Positions 16,203 through 24,411 of a DNA stretch of 64,000 nt are shown here, piece by piece. The notes beneath the pieces were generated by a model. That model was given only the letters and a program-made list of their open reading frames with translations, was not told the DNA's origin and ran no database searches. The stretch's first letter is position 1. Each line of letters opens with the position of its first letter. The position numbers were made by a program, and so were the translations under genes. Source of the stretch: Sphingomonas_B tabacisoli (GTDB lineage Bacteria > Pseudomonadota > Alphaproteobacteria > Sphingomonadales > Sphingomonadaceae); NCBI RefSeq assembly GCF_042678385.1, contig NZ_JBHUDY010000001.1:2542001-2606000 (forward strand). Direction: 5' to 3'.

Positions 16203-17846
16203 ATGAACAAGACGTTACTTGGCCTGATCCTCCTGTCCTCGACCGCTTTCGCGCAGGCGCCGCAATTCAGCACCGACCGCCTGAACCAGGATATCAAGAC
16301 GCTGTCCTCCGACGCGTTCGAAGGCCGCGGCCCCGCCACTCCGGGCGAGGAGAAGTCGATCGCCTATATCGCGCAGGGCATGGAAGCCGCGGGCCTGCAG
16401 CCCGCCGGCGACATCGAGAACGGCAAGCGGAGCTGGTATCAGAAGGTGCCGCTGCTCCGCACCTCGATCCGCGACGCGCAGCCGAAGCTCGTGCTGACCG
16501 TGGACGGCAAATCCGCGCCACTCGTTCAAGGGCAGCAGATTGCTGTCCGTGCCCCGCTGACCGGGCAGAAACATGTCACGATCAACAACGCGCCGCTGGT
16601 CTTTGTCGGCTACGGCGTCACCGCGCCCGAGCGGAAGTGGGACGACTTCAAGGGCCTGGACGTCAAGGGCAAGATTCTCGTCGTCCTCATCAACGACCCG
16701 GACTTCGAGACCGGCCAGGGCGATTTCGGCGGCAAGGCAATGACCTATTACGGCCGCTGGACCTACAAATACGAGGAAGCCGCCCGCCGCGGCGCTGCCG
16801 GGGTGCTGATCGTCCACGAGACCGCGCCCGCCTCATACGGCTGGAACACGGTCAAGAACTCCAACACCAACACGATGTTCGACATTGTCCGGAAGGACCC
16901 CAACGCGTCGCACACGCCGATGGAAGCGTGGATTCAGCGCGACGAGGCGGAAGCGATCTTCAAGGCATCCGGCCTCGATTTCGACGCCGAGAAGAAGCGT
17001 GCCCAGACCCGTGCGTTCAAGCCGGTGCCGCTGAAGGCGACCTTCTCGGCTGATTACGACGTCAACGCCGAAGTCATCACCTCGCACAATGTCGCCGGCA
17101 TCCTGCCAGGCAAAACGCACCCGGACGAGATCGTCGCCTACACCGCGCACTGGGACCATCTGGGCGTCGGCCAGCCCGATGCGCGCGGCGACCGCATCTA
17201 TAATGGCGCCGTCGACAACGCGACCGGCATCGCCCAGCTTCTCGAGCTCGGCCGCGCCTTCGCGCATGGTCCGAAGCCGGATCGCTCGGTGCTTTTCCTC
17301 GCCGTCACGGCCGAGGAAAAGGGCCTGCTCGGTTCCGAATATTACGCCGCCAACCCGCTCTATCCGCTCGGCAAGACGGTCGGCGTGCTGAACATGGACG
17401 GCGGCTCGATTGCGGGACCGACCAGGAATTTCTCGATCTCGGGCAGCGCAAAGCTTGGCCTGCTGGACGATCTCACCAGGCTCGCGGCCGAACGCGGCCG
17501 GGTGTACAGCCCCGACCCGCATCCGGAGGCCGGCCATTTCTACCGCTCCGACCATTTCTCGATGGCGAAGCGCGGCGTGCCGGCGATCTCGTTCGACGGC
17601 GGCAACGATCTCGTCAACGGCGGCACCGAGCGCGGCGAGGAGCTGTCCAAAGCCTATGTGAAGGACCGCTACCACCAGCCGGCCGACGAATGGAGCGCCG
17701 ATTGGGATCTGTCCGGCATGACCAACGATCTCGCCCTGCTCTACACGCTTGGGACCAACCTCGCGAACGGCCGCGAATGGCCGAACTGGAGCCCGGATTC
17801 GGAGTTCCGCCGCGAACGCGACAAGACCGCGGCGCTCCGCAAGTAA
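16203..17846 (+). CDS. Exported M28-family zinc metallopeptidase
   Basis: A 547-residue aminopeptidase-like enzyme with a signal peptide (MNKTLLGLILLSSTAFA). A protease-associated (PA) domain insert occupies about residues 110-250. The two-zinc site is complete: His in AHWDHLGVG, the bridging Asp in GAVDNATG, catalytic and ligand Glu in TAEEKGLLGSEYY, Asp in LNMDGG and the last His in YRSDHFSM. It should trim N-terminal residues from peptides in the periplasm or outside. It stands alone between groups of G-rich-loop hairpins, the last of which follow its stop codon directly. Confidence 0.92.
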   Translation: MNKTLLGLILLSSTAFAQAPQFSTDRLNQDIKTLSSDAFEGRGPATPGEEKSIAYIAQGMEAAGLQPAGDIENGKRSWYQKVPLLRTSIRDAQPKLVLTVDGKSAPLVQGQQIAVRAPLTGQKHVTINNAPLVFVGYGVTAPERKWDDFKGLDVKGKILVVLINDPDFETGQGDFGGKAMTYYGRWTYKYEEAARRGAAGVLIVHETAPASYGWNTVKNSNTNTMFDIVRKDPNASHTPMEAWIQRDEAEAIFKASGLDFDAEKKRAQTRAFKPVPLKATFSADYDVNAEVITSHNVAGILPGKTHPDEIVAYTAHWDHLGVGQPDARGDRIYNGAVDNATGIAQLLELGRAFAHGPKPDRSVLFLAVTAEEKGLLGSEYYAANPLYPLGKTVGVLNMDGGSIAGPTRNFSISGSAKLGLLDDLTRLAAERGRVYSPDPHPEAGHFYRSDHFSMAKRGVPAISFDGGNDLVNGGTERGEELSKAYVKDRYHQPADEWSADWDLSGMTNDLALLYTLGTNLANGREWPNWSPDSEFRRERDKTAALRK

Positions 17847-17854
17847 AAGGGAAA

Positions 17855-17886
17855 GGGCCCCGCTCCTGGGGTGAGGAGCGGGGCCC
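17855..17886 (+). terminator. Hairpin with GGGGUG loop after the M28 peptidase
   Basis: A perfect 13-bp stem (17855-17867 with 17874-17886) closes the loop GGGGTG, nine bases beyond the stop codon. It has no T-tract. It shares the G-rich loop with the hairpins upstream of the same gene. Confidence 0.7.
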
Positions 17887-17905
17887 GGGACTTGGGTCGT
17901 CCTGG

Positions 17906-17959
17906 AGACAGGGAGGGGTGGCCCTGCCTTGGTTCAGACAACGGGGAGGGGTGGCCTCG
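17906..17959 (+). repeat. Two tandem short hairpins with identical AGGGGTGG loops
   Basis: Direct repeats beginning AGACA and ending GGGAGGGGTGGCC recur at 17906-17923 and 17936-17956. Each copy folds into a five-bp stem (CAGGG/CCCTG; CGGGG/CCTCG with one G-U pair) around the same eight-base loop. With the preceding elements this makes five hairpins with GGGGTG loops around one gene. Confidence 0.6.
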
Positions 17960-18010
17960 CTGTCTGCGATCAGCTTATCGCGGCCAACCGTCGCAAAGCT
18001 ATGTCGAGCG

Positions 18011-18727
18011 TCACACGAATTTGTCGCGATTTGTCGCAGACCGGTATTCGGTCCAGCCGCGGGCGCGCAGCTCGCATGCCGGACAATGTCCGCAGCCATA
18101 GCCCCAATCGTGGAGCGTGCCGCGCTCGCCCAGATAGCAGCTGTGGCTTTCGGTGCGGATCAGCTCGACCAGCGCGGCCCCGCCGAGTTCTTCGGCAAGC
18201 GCCCAGGTCGCCGCCTTGTCGCGCCACATCAGCGGGGTGTGGATGACGATGCGGCGATCGAGTCCGAGCCCGATCGCCACTTGCAGCGCCTTCAGCGTGT
18301 CGTCGCGACAGTCGGGATAGCCTGAGTAATCGGTCTCGCACATGCCGCCGACCAGATGCCGGATGTCGCGCCGGTAACCGACCGCCGCAGCAAGGTTGAA
18401 GAACAGCAGGTTGCGCCCCGGCACGAACGTGGTCGGCAATCCATCGGCGCCGAACGCGATCTCCGCCTCCCGCGTCAGCGCCGTGTCGCTGATCTGCCCA
18501 AGCACCGGCAGGCCCAGCATATGGTCGTCGCCGAGCTTGCCCGGCCACAATTTGTCGAGGTCGTCGCGCAGCGCGGCGCGGCAGTCGAGCTCGACCCGAT
18601 GCCGCTGGCCGTAGTCGAAGCCGACCGTCTCGACGCGCGCGAACCGGTCGAGCGCCCAGGCCAGGCACGTCGCGGAGTCTTGCCCGCCAGAAAATAGAAC
18701 CAATGCAGATTCGGATGAGAGTGTCAT
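18011..18727 (-). CDS. queC: 7-cyano-7-deazaguanine synthase QueC
   Basis: A 238-residue ATP-dependent enzyme converting 7-carboxy-7-deazaguanine to preQ0 in the queuosine tRNA-modification pathway. The PP-loop LFSGGQDSATCLAWAL is at the N-terminus. The zinc-binding cysteines are near the C-terminus, in SCYLGE...CGHCPAC. The ATG at 18727 is preferred to an in-frame GTG at 18739, which falls inside the upstream palindromic repeat. No other que genes are adjacent. Confidence 0.95.
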   Translation of the reverse strand: MTLSSESALVLFSGGQDSATCLAWALDRFARVETVGFDYGQRHRVELDCRAALRDDLDKLWPGKLGDDHMLGLPVLGQISDTALTREAEIAFGADGLPTTFVPGRNLLFFNLAAAVGYRRDIRHLVGGMCETDYSGYPDCRDDTLKALQVAIGLGLDRRIVIHTPLMWRDKAATWALAEELGGAALVELIRTESHSCYLGERGTLHDWGYGCGHCPACELRARGWTEYRSATNRDKFV

Positions 18728-18733
18728 ACTTCC

Positions 18734-18819
18734 CGTCACCCCGGCCTTGAGCCGGGGTCCCGCTTCCTTCTCCTCAGGAGAAAGAAGAAGCGGGATGCCG
18801 GGTCAAGCCCGGCATGACG
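18734..18819. repeat. Intergenic palindromic repeat, family A (copy 2)
   Basis: It has the same architecture and nearly the same arms as the element at 5722-5796: CGTCA, CCCCGG stem-loop, TCCCGC at one end and the inverted equivalent ending ATGACG at the other, with a variable centre (ttccttctcctcagg). It lies three bases after the symporter stop codon and seven bases before the queC start. Confidence 0.85.
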
Positions 18820-18822
18820 AAT

Positions 18823-20100
18823 CTATTCGGCGGGCACGAACGAGCCAGTCGGCTCCGCGTGCGCCACCAGCCCTTCGCGGTGCGCGACGATGTACGTCAC
18901 CAGCGCTTGGCCCGCCACGTTCGTCGCGGTGCGGCCCATGTCGAGGATCGGGTCGATCGCCAGCAGCAATCCCGCGCCATCCAGAGGCAGGCCGAGCGTC
19001 GACAGTGCGAGCGTCAGCATCACCAATGCGCCGGTCAGCCCCGCCGTCGCAGCCGAGCCGATCACGGACACCAGCACCAGCGCGACATAATCGGTGACGC
19101 CCAGCGGCAGGCCATAGAATTGCGCGATGAAGATCGCGGCGATCGCCGGATAGATCGCGGCGCAGCCGTCCATCTTGCTGGTCGCCGCGACCGGCACCGC
19201 AAAGCTCGCATAGGCGGAATCGACGCCCAGCCGCTCGACCGCGGCCTCGGTCGCCGGCAGCGTGCCGATCGACGAGCGGGTGACGAAGCCAAGCTGGATC
19301 GCCGGCAATGCCGCGCGGAGGAACCGCGCCGGGCTCAGTCCGTGCAGCATCAGCAGCGCCGGATAGACGACCAGCATCACGATCGCGAGGCCGAGATAGA
19401 CCGCGCCCGCGAACCAGCCGAGCCGGGCGAGCGAGTCCCACCCGTAGGTCGCGACTGCATGCCCGAACAGGCCGAACGCGCCGATCGGGCTCAATCGGAT
19501 CAGCCAGGCAAGCAGCTTGCGCACCACCGCCAGCAGCGAGCGCGCAAAGGCAAGGAACGGCTCGCCCGCCTCTCCCACCTTCAGCGCCGCGACACCGGCG
19601 AGCACCGCCATCACCACGATCTGCAGCACGTTTAAGCTGAGGCCAGTCACCGGCGCGCCGTCGACCAGCTTGGTCGAGGCCGAAAGGCCGAGCACATTGA
19701 CCGGCAGCAGCCCTTTCAGGAAATCGAGCCAGGTCCCGACCGTACGCGGCGCTGCGGCAGTCGCGGCATCAACCCCCGCGCCGACGCCCGGCTGGATGAC
19801 CAACGCCAGCGCGATGCCGATACCAACCGCGATCAGCGCCGTGATTGCGAACCACAGCAAGGTCTGCGTCACCAGCCGGCTGGCATTTGCGAGCTGGCGC
19901 AGATTGCCGATGCTCGCGACGATCGAGGCGAACACCAGCGGGGGCACCAGCACCGTCAAAAGCTGCACGAAGCTGGAGCCGATCAGGTCGAGCGCCGTGA
20001 CCAGCCCGCTCGAATCCGGCAACGCACGCGCAATGAGGCCGGCCGCCAGGCCCAGCAGCATCGCCGCGCCGATCTGAAGTCCGAAGGAAGCACGCACCAT
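18823..20100 (-). CDS. Dicarboxylate/amino acid:cation symporter (DAACS/GltP-DctA family)
   Basis: A 425-residue inner-membrane symporter with about eight helices and two re-entrant loops. The first hairpin has the serine-rich-like TRSSIGTLPAT. SKMDGCAAIYPAIAAIFIAQF resembles the conserved GxxINMDG region with KMDG. The last helix pair carries DPILDMGRTATNVAGQ, matching the family DxxxxxxRTxxNV signature. Substrates are usually C4-dicarboxylates, glutamate/aspartate or Ser/Thr. The ATG at 20100 opens directly into the first helix (VRASFGLQIGAAMLLG). It is a single-gene unit ending at a palindromic repeat. Confidence 0.9.
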   Translation of the reverse strand: MVRASFGLQIGAAMLLGLAAGLIARALPDSSGLVTALDLIGSSFVQLLTVLVPPLVFASIVASIGNLRQLANASRLVTQTLLWFAITALIAVGIGIALALVIQPGVGAGVDAATAAAPRTVGTWLDFLKGLLPVNVLGLSASTKLVDGAPVTGLSLNVLQIVVMAVLAGVAALKVGEAGEPFLAFARSLLAVVRKLLAWLIRLSPIGAFGLFGHAVATYGWDSLARLGWFAGAVYLGLAIVMLVVYPALLMLHGLSPARFLRAALPAIQLGFVTRSSIGTLPATEAAVERLGVDSAYASFAVPVAATSKMDGCAAIYPAIAAIFIAQFYGLPLGVTDYVALVLVSVIGSAATAGLTGALVMLTLALSTLGLPLDGAGLLLAIDPILDMGRTATNVAGQALVTYIVAHREGLVAHAEPTGSFVPAE

Positions 20101-20150
20101 GATCGCCGATCTGGTGCGGCTCCCTTCCGATCCCAACCAAGCTTTTCTGT

Positions 20151-20170
20151 CAGCCGCTACAGCGCGGCTG
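20151..20170. terminator. Small GC hairpin near the 3' end of the 148-residue gene
   Basis: Arms CAGCCGC and GCGGCTG (20151-20157 and 20164-20170) enclose a six-base loop just past the stop codon of the minus-strand gene ending at 20176. It has no T-tract. A weak terminator candidate. Confidence 0.35.
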
Positions 20171-20175
20171 CAGCC

Positions 20176-20622
20176 TCATTTGAGCTTAAGCTCCTGCAGC
20201 ATCATCGATTCCTTGATGGTGCGGATCGACCCGCGGTCGCCGCTGGCGGCGTCGGCCTGGTGCGGGTCCTGCTTGAGAAAGGCTTCCATTGCCGTATTGC
20301 GCCGCATCTGCTCGGCTGCATCGGGCACGGCCTTGTACTTGATCATCAGCCACAGGTCCGGCTCGCCGTCGCGCGGATAGGCATTGGCGACGACCATATA
20401 GTCCTCGATCCAGCCCTTGGACTTGGCGAATTCCTGTTGCTTCTTCCAATCCGAATCCAGCCAGTCGAGATACTTCTCGCCGCCGCCGTCCTTGAACTTG
20501 ATGCCGCTCACGTCCCAGAAGGATCCCGGCGTATAGCTGCTCGCCTGGGCGAACGCCGGCGCGTGGTACGCAAACGACAAGGGCAGCGCGGCGGCCGCCG
20601 CGACGAGCATCAGCTTTTTCAT
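20176..20622 (-). CDS. Exported hypothetical protein (148 aa)
   Basis: MKKLMLVAAAAALPLSFAYH...AFAQA is a signal peptide (about 26 residues), so the product is periplasmic or secreted. The mature domain of about 120 residues begins SYTPGSFWDVSGIKF and has Trp/Tyr-rich strands (KYLDWLDSDWKK, DLWLMIKYK). Alternating strands and helices suggest a ferredoxin-like alpha-beta barrel fold, but I recognise no active site or named family. No ribosome binding site stronger than GGGGAATCAAA is seen. It is monocistronic and its function is unknown. Confidence 0.8.
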   Translation of the reverse strand: MKKLMLVAAAAALPLSFAYHAPAFAQASSYTPGSFWDVSGIKFKDGGGEKYLDWLDSDWKKQQEFAKSKGWIEDYMVVANAYPRDGEPDLWLMIKYKAVPDAAEQMRRNTAMEAFLKQDPHQADAASGDRGSIRTIKESMMLQELKLK

Positions 20623-20737
20623 TTTGATTCCCCGTTCTTTCCGGCAGGCCCCGCGCCCGCCAGGCCGTACGCGACAGGCCCGCGTCGTCGCCTGCGGCCT
20701 CTATGTTCTCGCGGCGACGTGAACGGCAGTCAGATCA

Positions 20738-21328
20738 TCACGAATCGGCGCGGCTGGCAAGCCGGCGCGAGACATGGGCGCCCAGCAGCGCGAACGCCGC
20801 GCCTTCCATCCAGCCGCCGAGCACGTCGGTCGGCCAGTGCACGCCCAGCACGACGCGCGACAGGCCGACCATGAAGGCCAGCGGAATGCCGATCAGGCCG
20901 ATACGATTGTGCACCATCAGCGCGAGCAGCAGATAAAGGCAGGCATTCTGCGCCGAATGGCCGCTCGGATAGCTCAGGTCCAACACCTGATCGAGGTGGG
21001 TGTAGAGCTCCGGCCGCGCCCGCGAGAACAGCATCTTGAGGAGCGGATTGGTCGCCATCTGGCAGGCGACCGTCACTACGACGATCAGCGCGTCGCGCCG
21101 CCGTTTCAGGACCGCAAGCAGAGCCGCCGACAGCAGCGCCACCACGCCGACGACCTCACCCTTCCCGATTCGTGACAACGCTAGCCAGAATCCGCTTTCC
21201 GTCCGCCCGGCGGCCGCGATGCGAGAGGCCCAGGGATCGAACACCGGCGTCCCACCCAGCTTCAAAGCGAAGCCGAGCACCATTATTGCAACGAAAAGGA
21301 CAAGCGCGGCGCGTAATTCGCGCGTCAC
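20738..21328 (-). CDS. PAP2-family membrane phosphatase
   Basis: A 196-residue membrane protein with five to six helices and the three PAP2 catalytic motifs: KMLFSRARP (KxxxxxxRP), YPSGHSAQ (PSGH) and SRVVLGVHWPTD (SRxxxxxHxxxD). Enzymes of this family remove phosphate from lipid phosphates such as undecaprenyl diphosphate or phosphatidate at the outer face of the inner membrane. The GTG start at 21328 overlaps the stop codon of the upstream amidohydrolase gene (GTGA), implying coupled translation. Confidence 0.9.
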   Translation of the reverse strand: MTRELRAALVLFVAIMVLGFALKLGGTPVFDPWASRIAAAGRTESGFWLALSRIGKGEVVGVVALLSAALLAVLKRRRDALIVVVTVACQMATNPLLKMLFSRARPELYTHLDQVLDLSYPSGHSAQNACLYLLLALMVHNRIGLIGIPLAFMVGLSRVVLGVHWPTDVLGGWMEGAAFALLGAHVSRRLASRADS

Positions 21329-22590
21329 TGGACGTTCTTCACCACCTCGCCGCCCTTGATCACGACGGCGACATGTTCGAGCCGGCGCACGTCCTGGGTC
21401 GGGTCGCCATCGACCGCGATGATGTCGCCATAGCGGCCGACCGCGATCGCGCCGACCTCGCCGGTCTGGCCGAGCGCTTCGGCCGCGCTCTTCGTCGCCG
21501 ACTGGATCGCCTGCATCGGCGTCATGCCCCATTCGACCTGCTTGGCGAACTGTTTCGCGTTGTCGCCGTGCGGATAAACGCCGGCGTCCGTGCCGAACAG
21601 CATCGGCACGCCGGCCTTGAACGCCTTGCGGAACGTTTCGCGCTGCAGGCGGCCGATCATCTTTTCCTTGTCGAGGCTTTCCTGCTCGGTGCCGTTCGCG
21701 GTGCCGGTCGCGAGGATATAGTCGTCATTATAGATATCCATGTCGAACCAGGTCTTCTTCTGGGCGGCGAGGCGAATGCCCTCGTCGTCGGCCAGGCTGG
21801 CATGCTCGATCGTGTCGATACCGGCCTGCACCGCCGTCCGGATACCGTCCGGCCCATGTGCGTGCGCCGCGACCTTCAGGCCGAGCATGTGCGCTTCGTC
21901 CGCGATCGCCTTCATTTCCTCGAAGCTGAGCTGCTGCGCGCCGACGGCATCGCCCAGCGAGAACACGCCGCCGGTCGCGCAGATCTTGATCACGCGCGCG
22001 CCATATTTGTGCAGCCAGCGGACCTTCGCCCGCGCCTCCTCGGGCGAGTTGATCACCGACGCTTCCTTGCGGTCATAGGAGGGCGGCAGCGCATTGTCGT
22101 CGCAGTGGCCGCCGGTCGCGCCGATCGCATAGCCGGCCGGCACGATCCGCGGACCCGGAATCCAGCCGCCCTCGATCGCCTGCTTCAGCCCGACATCGTC
22201 GAAGTTGGAGGAGCCGACGTTGCGCACGGTCGTGAAGCCCGCCTCCAGCGTCTTCTTCGCGTTCGCGGTGCCGACCGCTTCCCAGAAGCTGTCGGTGTAG
22301 CGCAGCGTCCGATAGCCGCCGATCTCCGCGAGGCTGGTCAGGTGGACGTGCATGTCGATCAGGCCCGGCAGGATCGTCTTGCCGCCAAGGTCGATCCGCT
22401 TCGCGCCGGCAGGCACCGCGCCGCCGCTCGACACCGACGCGATCCGCCCATCGGTGATGACCACCACCGGATTGTCGAGGGTGCGGCCGGCCAGCACGTC
22501 GACCATCTTCGAAGCGGTGACGACGACAGTCTCGGCCGAAGCCGGCGCCGCGATCAGCGCCATGCTGGCAAGCAGGAACGAATGAAACAT
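21325..22590 (-). CDS. Exported amidohydrolase family protein (Xaa-Pro dipeptidase-like)
   Basis: A 421-residue metal-dependent hydrolase with a signal peptide (MFHSFLLASMALIAAPASA). The metal site is visible: HxH in LIDMHVHLTS, a likely carboxylated Lys in RVIKICATGGVFS, His in KVAAHAHG and TIEHAS, and Asp in LFGTDAG. The family includes exported prolidases and N-acyl-amino-acid hydrolases, so the exact substrate is open. The ATG at 22590 follows a GGGAGGG ribosome binding site. The gene is coupled to the downstream PAP2 phosphatase by a GTGA overlap, an unexplained partnership. Confidence 0.88.
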   Translation of the reverse strand: MFHSFLLASMALIAAPASAETVVVTASKMVDVLAGRTLDNPVVVITDGRIASVSSGGAVPAGAKRIDLGGKTILPGLIDMHVHLTSLAEIGGYRTLRYTDSFWEAVGTANAKKTLEAGFTTVRNVGSSNFDDVGLKQAIEGGWIPGPRIVPAGYAIGATGGHCDDNALPPSYDRKEASVINSPEEARAKVRWLHKYGARVIKICATGGVFSLGDAVGAQQLSFEEMKAIADEAHMLGLKVAAHAHGPDGIRTAVQAGIDTIEHASLADDEGIRLAAQKKTWFDMDIYNDDYILATGTANGTEQESLDKEKMIGRLQRETFRKAFKAGVPMLFGTDAGVYPHGDNAKQFAKQVEWGMTPMQAIQSATKSAAEALGQTGEVGAIAVGRYGDIIAVDGDPTQDVRRLEHVAVVIKGGEVVKNVQ

Positions 22591-22658
22591 AAGCCCTCCC
22601 AAGGTTTTGGGGAGGGCTAGTCGCCCGCGCAAGCCGCCGCAAGCCGCTATACCCCAAG

Positions 22659-22716
22659 CCGTTCGCTTCGAGCGAAGTCGAGAAGCGCGTATCTCGACTT
22701 CGCTCGATACGAACGG
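22659..22716. repeat. Intergenic inverted repeat (family C), probable terminator
   Basis: 25-base arms (22659-22683 and 22692-22716) match at 23 positions around an eight-base loop. The core is TCGAGCGAAGTCGAGA. It lies six bases beyond the stop codon of the DUF4142 gene, where it can act as terminator. The outer CCGTTCG is shared with the family B element at 11970. Confidence 0.8.
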
Positions 22717-22722
22717 GATCTC

Positions 22723-23337
22723 TTACTTCGCCAGCTTCTGCGCCATTTCGAGATGGTGCTGCACCACGGGCACCGTTTCGCGGGCGAACGCCTTCAGGTG
22801 GGTCGAATCGCCGCCGTCGCGATAGCCCTCGAGCGCGGCCAGCGTCTTGGTGTGCGCGTCGACTTGCTGCGTTGCATATTCCTTGTCGAAATCGGCGCCC
22901 GACAGGCCCTGCAGCTTGGTGACGTTCGCTTGCTGCTCGGCCGTCATCGTGCCTGCCGGCGTCACTTTCTTGTCGCTCTTGGCGGCGGCGGCCTTCAGGT
23001 TTTCGGTCGACTTGGTGTGATCCTTGACCATGTCGGCGGCGAAGTTCTTGACGCTCGCATCCTTGGCCTTGGTTTCGGCAAGCTTCGACGCGGCGATCTC
23101 ATACGCGTCGCTGGCCGATGCGGTGTCGGCGAAAGCCTGCGCCGTCATCGGCGCCGCGGACGCAGCCGGCGTGTTCATGCTGTTGCCCGGGCCCGACGCA
23201 TTGTCGACGGAACCGACCTCGTTCACCGTGGTCGCGTTGTTGTCGGCGGCGGCGGTGTTGGTCTCGTCGTGCTTCGAGCATGCGGCGAGCACGAGGCCCA
23301 GCGCGGCGGCGGTCGACAGGGCGGCAAAGCGTTTCAT
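22723..23337 (-). CDS. DUF4142 lipoprotein
   Basis: A 204-residue exported protein. The N-terminus ends in the lipobox LAAC (MKRFAALSTAAALGLVLAAC), so it is probably lipid-anchored in the periplasm. A Thr/Asn/Ala-rich linker leads to the helical DUF4142 domain: FADTASASDAYEIAASKLA...MVKDHTKSTENLK, then EYATQQVDAHTKTLAALE, a ferritin-like four-helix bundle with conserved His residues. The function of the family is not established, though members are often stress induced. Here an EcfG-type promoter stands just upstream, which fits. Confidence 0.9.
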   Translation of the reverse strand: MKRFAALSTAAALGLVLAACSKHDETNTAAADNNATTVNEVGSVDNASGPGNSMNTPAASAAPMTAQAFADTASASDAYEIAASKLAETKAKDASVKNFAADMVKDHTKSTENLKAAAAKSDKKVTPAGTMTAEQQANVTKLQGLSGADFDKEYATQQVDAHTKTLAALEGYRDGGDSTHLKAFARETVPVVQHHLEMAQKLAK

Positions 23338-23360
23338 GGCAACTCTCCTCAGAGCCGCCG

Positions 23361-23385
23361 AACGCCGCGCCCATGCCGATGTTCC
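23361..23385 (-). promoter_or_regulatory. EcfG-type general stress promoter of the DUF4142 gene
   Basis: On the minus strand the -35 element GGAAC and the -10 element CGTT are separated by 16 bases, exactly the alphaproteobacterial EcfG consensus. The -10 ends 24 bases before the ATG, with GAGGAGA as ribosome binding site between them. Confidence 0.7.
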
Positions 23386-23388
23386 GGT

Positions 23389-23793
23389 TTATTCGGTCGT
23401 CTTGCCGTCCCAATGATCATTGTCGTGATCGGCCTCGGCCTGCGCCTTGTCCCGGTGGACGACCTTGTCCTTGTGCTCCGGCGGACCGTAAAGCGTGTAG
23501 AGCTTCAGCGGTTCGGAGCCGGTGTTGCGGACATTGTGGCGCGCACCGGCCGGCACGATCACGCCGAAATCGTCCTCGACCTTGTGGGTCTTGCCGTCGA
23601 TCAGCACTTCGCCCGCGCCTTCCTCGAAACGGAAGAACTGATCGCGGTCCTCATGCACTTCCTCGCCGATTTCTTCGCCGGGCTTAAGCGTCATCACGAC
23701 GAGTTGGAGATGCTCGCCTGTGTAGAGCACCTGGCGAAAGAACCCGTTGTCCAGCGTCGCGCGCTGAATGTCGTCGACATAACCCTGCTTCAT
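23389..23793 (-). CDS. Cupin-domain protein
   Basis: A 134-residue single-domain cupin. Motif 1 is MTLKPGEEIGEEVHEDRDQFFRFEEG, broken here only by the usual Glu/His metal ligands, and motif 2 is GVIVPAGARHNVRNTG. The C-terminus is charged and His/Asp-rich (EADHDNDHWDGK). The ATG at 23793 follows a GGAGGG ribosome binding site; in-frame codons upstream lack one. The function of these small cupins (mannose-6-phosphate-isomerase-like) is generally unknown. It has its own EcfG-type promoter and is followed by the promoter of the DUF4142 gene, so the two are likely co-regulated though not in one operon. Confidence 0.85.
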   Translation of the reverse strand: MKQGYVDDIQRATLDNGFFRQVLYTGEHLQLVVMTLKPGEEIGEEVHEDRDQFFRFEEGAGEVLIDGKTHKVEDDFGVIVPAGARHNVRNTGSEPLKLYTLYGPPEHKDKVVHRDKAQAEADHDNDHWDGKTTE

Positions 23794-23818
23794 GTGCCCT
23801 CCGGTCGTCCGGCGGGGT

Positions 23819-23844
23819 AACGACGAAGCCGGCGCGCGCGTTCC
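23819..23844 (-). promoter_or_regulatory. EcfG-type general stress promoter of the cupin gene
   Basis: On the minus strand GGAAC and CGTT are separated by 17 bases. The -10 ends 26 bases before the cupin ATG. It lies just past the stop end of the J-domain gene. Confidence 0.65.
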
Positions 23845-23845
23845 C

Positions 23846-24373
23846 TCAGGCCGCGCGGCGCTCCTCGGCGCGGCGCAGCACGTCATAGGCCGCCTGCACC
23901 TTGCGAAAGCGTTCGGCCGCGGCGTCGTCGCCGGGCTTCACGTCGGGATGGTTGGCCTTGGCGAGCCGGCGATAGGCGGCCCGCACTTGCTCGAAGCTGG
24001 CGTCGCTTTCCAGCTCCAGCACGTCCAGCGCCTTCATCTCGTCGCGAGAGCGGGTGCCGTCGCCGGGGCCGCCCCAGGCGTAATGCTGCGACTGGCGGAA
24101 ACCGGATGCGTCGCGTTGCTCATTCGCTTCGCGCGCCGCGGCTTCCTCGGCCGAGAGGCCTTCGAAATAGTTCCAGTTGCGATTGTATTCGGCGGCATGC
24201 GCCTCGCAGAAATACCAGCGGTCGGGGCTGTTCGGGGATTTCGGCGCGGGCCGGTCGCCCGGCTCCTCGCAGCCGTCACGGTCGCACAGCCGCACCTTCG
24301 CCGCGCCCCGCTCCCCGCCATAGGAACGCCAGCGGGGAAAGCCCCAGTCCATTGATCGGGAAGAACGCGCCAT
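23846..24373 (-). CDS. J-domain protein with C-terminal DnaJ domain
   Basis: A 175-residue protein. The C-terminal 60 residues (KALDVLELESDASFEQVRAA...) form a J domain with the essential HPD in AKANHPDVKPGDD, so it should stimulate an Hsp70 (DnaK) ATPase. The N-terminal part has Cys-containing strands (LCDRDGCEE, WYFCEAHAAEYN) that may bind zinc and resemble a conserved alphaproteobacterial arrangement. It is 48 bases downstream of ldcA on the same strand, with a palindromic hairpin in between. Confidence 0.9.
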   Translation of the reverse strand: MARSSRSMDWGFPRWRSYGGERGAAKVRLCDRDGCEEPGDRPAPKSPNSPDRWYFCEAHAAEYNRNWNYFEGLSAEEAAAREANEQRDASGFRQSQHYAWGGPGDGTRSRDEMKALDVLELESDASFEQVRAAYRRLAKANHPDVKPGDDAAAERFRKVQAAYDVLRRAEERRAA

Positions 24374-24411
24374 TCGCGACCCAGATAGTGAGGAGCACGC
24401 GATACTGAAAG

